Of a DNA stretch of 64,000 nt, positions 1 to 9,561 are shown in pieces (the stretch's first letter is position 1; each line of letters begins with the position of its first letter). The stretch is from Tilletiopsis washingtonensis (Eukaryota; Basidiomycota; Exobasidiomycetes; Entylomatales): the NCBI RefSeq assembly GCF_003144115.1, contig NW_020312012.1, forward strand, positions 466,286 through 530,285, written 5' to 3'. The notes beneath the pieces are model-generated. The model saw only the letters and a list, made by a program, of their open reading frames with translations, was not told the origin of the DNA and did not search any database. The position numbers and the translations under genes are program-made.

Positions 1-342
1 TCGAGGAAGGAAAGTCGTCGAGGCAACGTACAAGCCTTACCTGGCCTGTGCGTCGATGGCAGGAGAGGGGAGCAAGTGTCACTTTGGCAGCCCGCCGCAG
101 CCGCCGCAGCGAGCCTCTCAGTCTCGGTCTCGCAGAGATCGACGAGGAGCGCGGCTCGGGCGGCCTGCTCCCACGCTCCACATGAGGCCCGAGCGGCAGC
201 ACGCTTGCCTTGCGCGGCGCCGCGTCCGACGTCGAGAGAGTCGCGAGTCTTAGGGGCCTCTCTTTTTGCTTCTCTTCCTCCATCGTACCCAACAGCACCC
301 ACTCAGTCTCTCTTGACTTCTCTCGAGCCGCGCGCCAGCCCC
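1..342. other. Upstream region of the HAD hydrolase gene
   Basis: No gene can be supported here. The right part is the 5' flank of the HAD hydrolase and is pyrimidine-rich just before its start codon. On the minus strand a good splice-donor match (CAG then GTAAGG, positions 43 down to 35) could be the end of a 5' exon of a divergent gene outside the window, but no in-frame ATG for it was found on the minus strand before position 184. Confidence 0.4.
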
Positions 343-1437
343 ATGCGTGCCAGCAGCGCCATGTTGGGCCTCTCGGCGCGCACATCTGCGCCCGTGCGCC
401 TCGTGCTGCTCGACGCCTTTGGCACGCTGCTGCGCCCTCGCATCGCGCCGCATCTGCAGTATGTGCGTTTCGTTTCGCTTCATTTCGTTTCGTTTGCTGC
501 TACGTGTGGTGGCACAGAGAGAGAGGTTGCGCCAGTGTGGCTTGCGCGCAAAGCTGATCAGCATTCTCTCTTACCTCTCCGCCCCCCGCCCCCCCCTCCC
601 CGCGGGCGCGTGCACATGGTCAGGGAGAGGAAGCGCACAAGCTGGGCATCGAGTACGATGCCGACAAGCTCGCGCCGGCCTTCAAGCAGGGTGAGGGGCG
701 CCCCCAAGCGTGGGCGTGCCGCGCCGCACTTCGCCACTTGGATGCTGACGGGCACACACACACACACACAAGCGTTCAAGCACCTCGCGGCAGCGCATCC
801 CAGCTATGCGCCGCTCGGGCCCGACGCCTGGTGGACGCGCCTGATCGTGCGTACGTTTGCCGAGTGTGCGCCCTCTGCGTCGTCTTCACAAGTCACAGGG
901 GAACTGGCGCCGCGCTTGCTGCGGCGCTTCGCCTCCAAGGAGGCCTACGAGCTCTTTCCCGAGACGCTCGAGGCGCTGCAGGCCTTGCGCGCCCTGCCTC
1001 CTGCGCGCGCGCCCGACGTGGTGCTGGCGAGCAATGGCGACGCGCGCATCGTCGCGGCGCTGCGGCAACTGCTGGCGGCGCATTCGGCGGCGCATCTGCT
1101 CGAGCTGCGGCCGGGCCTGCGTCTCAGTCCTCGTCTGACGTGGGACTTACGCGCCAGCAAGCCCGAGCGGGCCTTTTTCCGCCGTGTGCTGGCGCGCGTC
1201 GGCGCCGCATCCGAGGAGCAAGCAGAGGGAGAGGGAGAGAGATGGGATGAAATGGCACGCCAGACGCTCGTGGTGGGCGACATGCAAGCAGAGGACTACG
1301 ACGGAGCAAGGGCGGCGGGCACGCAGGTGCTGCTGCTCGACCGCAACGGCACACAGCGCGACGTCGAAAGCGACGTGCGCATCGAGAGCCTCAACGAGGT
1401 GGCATTGTATGTACAGCAGGCGAATGCACATCGATGA
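343..1437 (+). CDS. HAD-superfamily hydrolase, HDHD3-like
   Basis: Three exons, 343-462, 624-690 and 773-1437, give 283 residues; both introns are GT-AG and phase is kept. The haloacid-dehalogenase motifs are in order: motif I DAFGT (nucleophile Asp24), motif II ASNGD, the conserved lysine in ASKPERAFF, and motif IV VGDMQAEDYDGARAAG near the end, followed by the typical VLLLDR. An alpha-helical cap lies between motifs I and II. Motif I lacks the second Asp of classic phosphatases (Phe26 there), as in dehalogenases and HDHD3-like proteins, so the substrate is open: a small-molecule phosphatase or dehalogenase-like hydrolase. The ATG at 343 is used; ATG 361 is equally possible and removes six residues. 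The first ~18 residues are basic and Ser/Ala-rich, so mitochondrial import is conceivable but weak. Confidence 0.82.
   Translation: MRASSAMLGLSARTSAPVRLVLLDAFGTLLRPRIAPHLQYVRFVSLHFVSFAATCGGTEREVAPVWLARKADQHSLLPLRPPPPPPRGRVHMVRERKRTSWASSTMPTSSRRPSSRVRGAPKRGRAAPHFATWMLTGTHTHTQAFKHLAAAHPSYAPLGPDAWWTRLIVRTFAECAPSASSSQVTGELAPRLLRRFASKEAYELFPETLEALQALRALPPARAPDVVLASNGDARIVAALRQLLAAHSAAHLLELRPGLRLSPRLTWDLRASKPERAFFRRVLARVGAASEEQAEGEGERWDEMARQTLVVGDMQAEDYDGARAAGTQVLLLDRNGTQRDVESDVRIESLNEVALYVQQANAHR
753..772 (+). repeat. (CA)9 microsatellite forming a splice acceptor
   Basis: Nine CA units (753-770) run directly into AG at 771-772, which is the 3' splice site of intron 2 of the HAD hydrolase gene. 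The repeat therefore replaces the usual polypyrimidine tract. Length change of the repeat would shift the distance between branch site and acceptor. Confidence 0.85.
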
Positions 1438-1497
1438 CCCAGAATGCAACACAAGGCAAGAAACGAAAGAGTGTAGAGCGCGAGAAGGCAGCAAATT

Positions 1498-2342
1498 CTA
1501 GGCCTGGCCCTCCTTGGTGCTCTGCGTCTCCGCCATGGCATTGTAGCCCGGATCGCGCCGTGCGCGGCGCATCTCCTCGCGCGCAGAGCTGAAGATGGTG
1601 CCGAGGCCTGGGGGGGCAGAAGGAGGGGAATGAGCTTCGAAGCGCAGTGCAAAATAGTCTCGCCCACATCTTCACTCACAGGCGCCAATGGCGATGATGG
1701 AGACGATGCAGAGAGCCCAGAAGGGCCACGGCACCACGACGTTGTCGCCCCACACGCGCCGCAGGTACATGTCGTATCTCTGTGTTCTGCAGGGGTCAGC
1801 GTTGGAGGCTCGAGAGTTCCTGGGAGCGGGATGCAGGGGGAGACGCACCGCGGTGGCCACGTCGTTGTTCGAGTAGCTGTTCGCCATGCGTGCGAAGGCG
1901 ACGGCCTTGCCGACTCCGCCTGCGGTGACGACGGCGTTTGCGCCTGTCCAGAAGACTGGCAGAAGGAGGAGGAGGGAGGAGTCGCGTGGTCAGCCTTGCT
2001 TCTGCCTCAGGGCCCGGGGGAGGGGGGTTGGCAACGAGGCAGCGGGGCGGGCCGAACGACGGACGCACACAACATGATGCTGCTCCACACGACGCGGCCG
2101 CGTGGCGAGAAGTGGTGTGCCAGGTCGACGCATGCGAGGATGAGGGATGCGGCGGCGCATGCGAGGACAAGACTGACGCCCGTGATGAGCACGATGGTGA
2201 ACTCGTACAGCGAGCCGGAAGCTTCGCTCCAGCCAAAGCCAAACGCCAGCGTGAAGGCGGCGCACACGGCGGCCAGCAGCGCACACACCAGGTGCGCCAC
2301 GGCCCAGCCTGGGCGCTCGGTAGGGCCGTGTGAGCCAGTCAT
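1498..2342 (-). CDS. Four-span membrane protein, MARVEL-like
   Basis: Four exons on the minus strand (2342-2069, 1955-1849, 1779-1680, 1607-1498) join in phase to 196 residues. The ATG at 2342 opens MTGSHGPTERPG. Four hydrophobic segments are visible: about residues 12-36, 44-72, 83-108 and 140-165, with short loops and a charged C-terminal tail containing EEMRRARRDP. This spacing is that of fungal MARVEL-type or similar tetraspanning proteins of the plasma membrane and secretory vesicles; no catalytic motif is present. The assignment to MARVEL rests on topology only. The gene is tail-to-tail with the HAD hydrolase (61 bp between stop codons). Confidence 0.72.
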
Positions 2343-3778
2343 GACTGTTGGATGCGGGTGTGTCGAGGTGAGTGCGAGGTGTGGATTGGTGAGGAGGGCC
2401 TCGTCGCTCCACCCACGGCCGTGTGGGTGCGCTTAAGAGGCTCGCGGGCGCCGTCGGCGGCCGTGGCCACAGCCAAGCGAGCCATGCTTGGCGTTGCCTC
2501 GCCCGCGGGCTTCTTGGCCCAGCCCACATGGGGCACAGCACCGCATGGCCCATCAAGACTCTGACTGCGCCCTGACGCTGCCTCAGCTCGGCGCTAGGGA
2601 AAGGGGCGACTGACTGCGGCTGTGCGGCATGCGGGCACGGGCGATTCTGGCGCCTCGCTCACGGCGCTCGGATGCGCTGCCGAAGCGAGCCACGAGGTCG
2701 AGACGCCGCTGCTGCGCCCTGCACCTGGTGGAGGAGTCATGTGCTGCGCGCCCCCGCGCGGCCGCGCCCTCGGTCGCGCCTTCTTGGCGCGGCGCACGAC
2801 GTCACCGCCCTGCGCGACCGCATGGTCCCCGATGCCGGCGCTCGGATTTCCGAGTGCTGGCTTTCTCCGCTGCCGCCACGCACGCCCCGCGCCTGCGACG
2901 CGCGACTGCGGCCTTGCTTGTGGGAATTGCGATCAGGGCTACTCGCGCCTCACATCGCAGAGTCCGTGCGACGCCACGGCTTCGTTGCCGTCGCTCGCCG
3001 GCCCCTGTCGCGCAGCCCCTATAGAGCGATCTCGCGGTCCGTGCCGACGCCGCTGCGGGACGCACGCGCCGACGCCTCATTGTCGCCGACACTGCGCCCT
3101 TTCCTGCGACGCCTCGCATCGCCGCCACTTGTCTCCTCACCGCCGCCTCGTCTCGCAGACCGTTCTTGTTCCAACAATCTTCGACTCGCCGCTCCGCTCG
3201 CCTCCGATCCCCGCGTCTCGTCATCTGGAAGAGGTAGGGGCAATTGCGCTGCTCACGCTCGTCACAGCCGGCGCCACCGCCTTTGCACACGCCGCTGCGC
3301 GACGCCCAGCAACCGATCACCGCCTTCGTCGCCGCCGCGCATGGTTCATCCCGCGTCGGCTCCTCAACCTCTTCCTTTCACATCACCCCCTCCATCACGG
3401 CGGGTGTCGCAGCGATGATTGCCGAACCTACCCTGATGCTGCGAGCACAGGCAGGACGTAGGCATCGCTCGCACCTAGCGCTCGCGTGCGCCCCTCAACG
3501 CCGCCGGCTCATCACCCCCTGAGCCGGCGGCCGCCCCTCCTCGCCGTCCGATTTCGACGGCTCCTCTCTCAACACTCAGGCTGCGCCTAGTGTCTCTCCT
3601 CGCGCCATGCGCAACGCACCGCGCCTGTCTCGCTCCTCGACAGGCGCGCTCCCCTCTTATACTCACGCGAGCCAGCCCCCGAGCGCACACGTCACCCAAT
3701 TACTCCCCTCTGTCTTTACATTGCCTCTCACAGCAATTGACTCGTGCGCGCTCTCTCCAGAGTCTGCCCTTGTTCGCT

Positions 3779-3856
3779 GAGCCGCCGTCACCAGCCCCGG
3801 TGAGGCCTCTCCGCCCCCTTCGCGAGCCGCCGTCACCAGCCCCGGTGAGGCCTCTC
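3779..3856. repeat. Two-copy tandem repeat, 45-bp period
   Basis: A 33-bp sequence beginning GAGCCGCCGTCACCAGCCCC occurs identically at 3779-3811 and 3824-3856, separated by 12 bp. Two weaker relatives carrying CGCCAGCAC and CGCCAGCCCCGG follow up to about 3925. In one plus-strand frame it would read as repeats of PPSPAPVRPL, but the surrounding frame has no other sign of coding. Confidence 0.8.
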
Positions 3857-4596
3857 GCCTATCGAGACGCGTCGCCAGCACCGACGTCGCATCTCAATCG
3901 AGTCGCTTCGCCAGCCCCGGCGTAGCTCCTCGGACCCGAGCCGCCGCAGTCTTCATCGACTGGGCCTCTCGGCGCGTCGCGTCTACTTGTAGACGTCACG
4001 CTCGGCTCCCGCTGCCCGTCACACGGCTGCAAAGGTGTAGCGCTGCACAACAGCGTTGCCTCGATCGACACCGGCACTCTCACCCGTGCCAGTGTATCGT
4101 CTTTGTCTGCGGATTCGTCACCGCAGCACCAAGCTTCCGCTCTCGGTCTCCGACCACCGCTCCGAGTGCGCTCCCACGCCTCTCCCGGCCGGTAGCGCTA
4201 CTCCGCGGCTTAGAGCTTGGCGCTCCTCGCCGGTCGAGGTAGCCCCAAACTCAACTCATCTCGGGTGTGCATCTTGCTGAAGACGTGCACAATCACGCCT
4301 CGGGCAGCGCGAGCCGGCAGCGGGCAGAAGAGAGAAGGGAGACTGGCCCATGGAATCGGGGCGCCCTCGTGCCAGCGGAGGGCAGAAAGCACCCAGAGCC
4401 CGAGTGGCATTGGCATAGCCGCATGACAGAGATATGGTGATGTGAAGACACAAGCAGATCGGCGGAAGATGCTCACCAGCAGATGCCTCAGGCCGCTCTT
4501 GCAGCAGCGGCTGTGGGGCCTAATTAATGTGTTGCATGGATGGCCACGTATTGACGGCGGCGGCGGCGGCGACGCGCAGGAGCGAGACGCGTGGGA

Positions 4597-4732
4597 AAAA
4601 CCCGGCCGGTTTTGAGTCCTCGGGTTTTCGGCGAAAGAAAAACCAGCACGACCGGGTTTGCTTTCCTCTGACCAGACGCTCTGCTCTGGTTGTGAGACGG
4701 GTTCGCACGAACAATCTGGATCTCATCCAGAT
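4597..4732. repeat. Cluster of small inverted repeats
   Basis: Three perfect inverted repeats lie in a locally AT-richer stretch: AAAACC/GGTTTT (4597-4602 and 4608-4613), GTTCG/CGAAC (4701-4705 and 4708-4712) and ATCTGGAT/ATCCAGAT with a 3-nt spacer (4714-4732). They could be protein-binding palindromes, RNA hairpins, or one edge of the OTU/XPG-Fanzor segment. No function can be read from the sequence. Confidence 0.4.
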
Positions 4733-5319
4733 CCACAGCCACGTGAATTTCACAACTGAAGATGAGAGGCTGGCTCGCAAGAACGCAAACGCGGAACATT
4801 GGGCGGCGCGGCCTCCAAGGCGCGGTGCGCTCGCGTCGCGTCATAAATGAGCAGGCCGTCAGGGGTTAATGGCCACGCCTCGAGATCGCTCGAACATCCA
4901 AGCCCGCGACCCGTGGCATGTGCAGGTGTGAGCCCGCGCTGGCATCGTCTCGACCACATCGACCTTGCGCCATGCCCGTCTGGCGAGAGCTCGAGCAAGA
5001 CTGCATTGTCCACTGGTACCACCACGGCAAGTCGGGCCTGGGGGCCTTTTGATCGCTCGCGTGCCCGCAGCGGCTCCTGCTCGTCCTCGCTTGGCGACTC
5101 GCGGGACTGAGGCTCTTGCGGTGCTGAGGCGCGCTTCGACACCTTTGACAGGCGCTTGCGCGGGCTCGAGCGTCCGCGGGCTCGGCTTCAGCGTCGGCCG
5201 GCGTCTGCCCCGCATCGCCGGCCTTGTCGGCCGACAGCTCTTGTGCGCTTTCCTCTGTATCGGGCACAAAGGATGCGGTCGACGCACGCAAGCGCCTTGC
5301 CTATCTTCCCGCCTCCATC

Positions 5320-8300
5320 TCATGCTCCCTCTCTCGTTGTCTGCGTGCCGTCGTCCATGCCCGATCGACTGATGCGCGGGCTGCGACGCAGCTGCGGCGA
5401 GCTATCGCCGCTCGAGCGACCTCGGCCGCGGCCGTCGGTGCGCGAGATGCGCAGCGGCGGCTGTTCGTCGTGAGGCAGCGTGGAAGGTCCTCTCTTGGGC
5501 GAACTGCGAGACGGCGGCAAGTTGGCGTTGTCGCTGAGTTGCAGGGCTGCCAGAACTTTTGCAGGCTATGCAGCACGAGTCAGCGGTGCACCTGATCGCA
5601 ACACACGCAACTCACACTGCGCAGACCGTCGTCACCAGACGCGGCAGTCACGTCGGAGCGCTTGCTCTGGTTGCTGTCGTGCGAGGTGTCGCCCGCTGTG
5701 CCGCTGCTCTCGTAGTCGCTTCCCGAGACACGAGCTCGGCGGAGACGCACAATCAACATCTTCTGCAAGCGTGTCAGCCTGCGCCTGCACGCTCTGGCTG
5801 CCTTGGCCTGCGGTCTCACCTTTTCGGGGCTGCCATCGGCGGCGTTCATGTCCGTGAGACCCAAGCTCGATCCCTGCGAGTAGGAGAGATGAGCGGCGCC
5901 GCAGTGCTTGTCGAGCGAGACACGCACCATTTCGTGAGCGCCGCTTTTCTCGTGCTCAGAAGCGTTGCGATCGGCACTGGCCTGGTCGTCCGGCAGGCTG
6001 GGCGACTCTGCATCGCTCTCCATGGACTCGTCGTCGGTGAGGAGGTCATCTGCTTCTAGCACCATGTCTGCGCGCCGGGTGTCAGCCGCCGTACTCTGCT
6101 TCGTGCTTGCGCGTCTTTCACCGTCGTCCTCGCGCCCACCGGCTGCGTCATCCAGCAGCGCGAGTCCTGGAGGCAGGTCGACTCGATTCCTCGACTTCTG
6201 CCAAGCCTCGCTCCCCATGGCCGATGCGACTTGAGTCCACAGTATCGTCGGACGGCCCAGCTGCGAGATGTCGAGGAGCAGGTCAAAGGCATCGAAATGC
6301 GCAGAAGAGGCAAGAATTGCGCGCGGTGCGAGAGTTGCGCACGCGGTGACAGGCAAGTACAGCGTGCCCCGGATCAGCTCGTCGGGTCGCGGCGAGGACT
6401 CGGCGCCCACATGACGCATGTCGCCTAAGAAGCACACGAGGAGAGGCGCACTTTCCAGCTCGGCGACAATCGGGCTGAGGATCGCGTTGTCGTACCAGAA
6501 GTAATTGGTGCCCGGTTCCGGGTGGTCCGGACACGTGCGCTGCAGCGCGTGGTGAACACCGCCGGCCTGCCGTTCTGGAGTGAAGCAGAGCGCAAAACGC
6601 TCTGGCTCGGCTCGAAGTGCGGAGTGCAGACGGCGTCGATATGCGCGTCCGTCGTCGAGCTGAATGCCGCCGGAGCTCACGCGCGAGACAGCAGCATAGC
6701 CGCAGTATCCGTCTGGCGGCGCCCTGATGACTGCGCCACCCAGCGTGCTCCAGGGCAGACAACAGCCGTCGGCCACGGTCTCGACGCCGCGATCTTGCTT
6801 GACTCTCGCCGCACGAGCGTTGCGCTCGCAGAGCGTGGTGTCGGCAAGGAGCCGAACCCCCAGCTCGTACTCATCGAAACAGTCGCACGGATGATAGCCG
6901 AATTCGAGCGATGACATGCGCCGCCGGTGGTCGCGCTTGCTGACAAACGGCTCGCCGGGCGACACGTCCGGGACGCTGTGGCCGACGTCTGCGCCCGCCT
7001 GCGGCTTGGCAGGTGTTGCTGGGCGGCGGTCCGACTTCGAGCGGTCCACCTGGTCTTGGACTTGGGGTTTCGACGTGTCAGGTGACGCTTGGGCTGCGTG
7101 TGTGCTCTGCTTGCCCTTGCGCGCCGAGCGCGAGACGGCGCGTCGAGAACCGTTCGTGGGCGGCGAGGCAAAGCGCCGCTTCGGGCGCGACGACACGGCC
7201 TTGGGCGGCGGCGGCGGCAGCGGCGAGGCTGGCGCATCATCGTTGGCGTCCTCCTGCGCGGCAACGTCTCGTTTCTGCCGTAGAATGACAATTTGCTTGC
7301 GCCTCGTGGCGACGACTGCGGCGCATTCGTGCTCAAAGTCGACAAGCTCCCTCTCCATCTGTGCAACGGCGTGAGCAGCAAGGCAGTGTCGCACTGACAG
7401 CCAACTCACCGTCACCCAGATCTTCTCGTTGTGCTCCCGCGTGCGGCGCTCCGCATTGGCCAGAACGCGTGCGCGACCGTGTGTGACCAGCAGCTCCCGC
7501 ACGCGCTTGTCCTTGTTGAGGCTCGTGATCGCTGCGAGCGCCTCACGCAGCTGAGCCTGGTCGGCCGGCGTGGGCCAAGTCGTACTGGCCGGATTGTCCT
7601 TGAGCGCTTTCTTGGCCTCCTCGTAGCTCGACTCAAAGCCAGGCGCCTCGAGGCGCCACGCCAGCGTCGCCTCCTCGCGCAGCGCCTCCTCGGCCGCCGG
7701 CGTGAGCGAGCCGCCGAGCAGCTCTTGCACGCGCAGGAACATGACCTCGACCGTCTCCGACGTCTCGCCCTCGTCGACGGGAATCTCCTCGGCCTCGTCC
7801 TCGTCGCTGTCCTCGGCGTCCGAAGCCTCGTCGCCGTTGAGCGCACAATACAGCCGGTGCACGTTGTTGGCGGAGCGGCGCGCGCGTGCGTCTTCGACCG
7901 GCGTGAGCTTCTCGCCCGCGACGCTCTTCTTGATGCCCTTGAAGAGCTTTGCAGGGTCCGTGCGAGCATAGGCCGGCACGTGCTCCTCCACGGCGGCGTG
8001 CACACTGGCAAACGACGGCACGGCGCGCAGACCGGCGAAGAGACCGTGCAGCAGAAGCTGGAAGAAGGGGCCGTCGGGGCTGCGAGCGTTCTCGACTCCC
8101 TTCGTGCCCCTGCCAAGCGCCTTTCTCGCGGCCTCGAGCAGCTCGCGGTCGAAGCCGAGCCCTCCCTTGAGCTGCGCGTCGGGAAAGATAAAGACAGCAA
8201 CGCGCTCGGACAGCGTGGAGTTGCGAGTGAGCACCGGTGCCTTCTTGAGCTTGAGAGCGGCCTCGATGCCCTGGCACATCTGCTCCACAAGCTCGCTTGG

Positions 8301-9167
8301 CTCCGTCTCGTCGCCGGCGTCGAGCGGAGCATACGGCTTGCGCCAATCCGGCGCGGCGTCCTCCTCGAACACGTCGTCGGGCGCCCCACGCGCCTTCTTG
8401 TCGATCTCCTGCACGATCTTGCCCCACACGACCACGACCGTCCAGGGCGCGCTGCTGGGCGTGTCGATGGCGCTGGGCACCGCCTCGTCAAGGACGACGT
8501 CCGACCCTTTGCCCGAGAACTTGTGCTCCTCGCCGACGACGGCGCCCTTGGCCGCGCTGGCCTCGGCGACGACCGCCGGGCCGAGCATCTGCGCGAACAG
8601 CAGGCCCGCTGCAGCACAGTAGAGCGCGCTGCGATCGGTGGCAGGGCGCTGCCCGCGCAGGTTGGCCGCCAAGGCCTCTGCGGCTTCGAACAGCGAGGCG
8701 AAGCGGCTTGGCGGCGCGTCCTCGGCAGCCTCGTCCGCGTCGCGGATGGCCTGGCGGACGAAGCTTGTGAGGACAGCAGGCTCCAGCAGCTCGATGACCA
8801 GGCACATGTCCTTCACAAGAGTCTGTGCCTCGTCCTTGGTGGCGTAGCGCGCCGAGAGCGCAGGACAGTCGTCGGTGCGGCTCGCAAGCTCGGCCACGGC
8901 GCGCATGAAGGCCTCGGGGCGCAGGCCGTGCAGCGGCAGGGTCGGCACGGCCTTGCGCAGCGAGTTGAGAATGCGGAGAACGTTGTTGTGGTTGAGCGAG
9001 GTGTGCGAGCTGGGGTCGGCCCAGATCAGGGCGAGGTGGCGATCGGTCGCGCCTGCGGGCACCTCGCTGCCTGGAGCGGGCTCAGCGGGCTCGGCGACGG
9101 AGAGCTCGGCCAGGCGGTTGAGCTGCGGCAGGAAGTCGTGCGTGCGAGTGGCAACAAAGTCGGTCAT
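5320..9167 (-). CDS. Large protein with OTU-type cysteine protease domain
   Basis: Four exons (9167-7410, 7358-5820, 5762-5618, 5546-5320) give 1222 residues. The first two introns (51 and 57 nt) are multiples of three, so the frame is also open through them; the third (71 nt) is needed to reach the last exon. Residues about 800-945 look like an OTU domain: PDGYCGY supplies the catalytic Cys805 with Asp802 before it, and SAHFDAF supplies His940; a YFWYDNAILSPIVAELE segment sits where OTU proteins have their conserved Trp-rich helix. OTU domains cleave ubiquitin or related linkages. Residues 1-586 are helical and of unknown family; about 587-640 may be coiled coil; 650-760 and the C-terminus (from about 960) are charged and disordered, with basic nuclear-signal-like runs. 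Start chosen at MTDFVATRTHDF. It is divergent from the XPG-Fanzor gene and may be functionally linked to it; substrate unknown. Confidence 0.68.
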
Positions 9168-9561
9168 GCTGGAGGGAGCAGTGGATGGTGGAGTGACGGC
9201 GCCAGCAGCACACTCGAGGCCACGGCAAGCAGAGGGAGCAAGGGCGCTCACGCGACGCGTCCCGAAAGGGTAACCCCCTGTTGCGCCCCCCTCTGCGCCG
9301 TGGGCGCATCAGGGGCTCTGCGCACGTGCGAGGATGCTGCTGCGGCCCAGCACAGCCGCACAAGGCGGCGACAAGCCGTGGCAGCGTCCCCTTGCGAACG
9401 AGTCGGTGCAGTGTGGGACAAATGCGCATTGCGCCCATCGCCCAGGCCCCCCACGCACTCAAAAGCGGGCCTGCGCAGCGTGCTTCCTTCGTTCTCCACC
9501 ACACTTCACTCGCCCACACTCGCCTCGCTACACTCACCTTCACACTCATCTTGCCCGCCTC
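9168..9561. promoter_or_regulatory. Shared promoter of the OTU and XPG-Fanzor genes
   Basis: These 394 bp separate two divergent start codons and must hold both promoters. The right part becomes pyrimidine/ACTC-rich up to the Fanzor-fusion ATG, as in other fungal promoters of this window. One ACGCGT (9255-9260, an MluI cell-cycle-box match) is present; in DNA this GC-rich a single copy may be chance. No TATA box is evident. Confidence 0.5.

Larger units (their letters stand above)
2343..5319. other. Gene-free block of 3.0 kb
   Basis: No reading frame here looks like a protein: the open frames are Arg/Ala/Pro/Ser-rich products of GC-rich DNA, without hydrophobic cores or family motifs. The left end is the 5' flank of the membrane protein gene, the right end the 3' flank of the OTU gene. 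Contents worth noting are a two-copy 45-bp tandem repeat near 3.8 kb and a less GC-rich segment with several small inverted repeats near 4.6-4.73 kb. Minus-strand frames between about 4750 and 5290 have some acidic, disordered-protein character but cannot be joined to one another by a credible intron. Confidence 0.6.

Noticed and set aside
2622-3461. 280-codon plus-strand frame in the first gene-free block
   Set aside because: Composition of random GC-rich translation; overlapping frames are equally open.
4690-4735. tRNA-like GGTTCG and stem near 4.7 kb
   Set aside because: No complete cloverleaf, no A box at the right distance and no acceptor stem.
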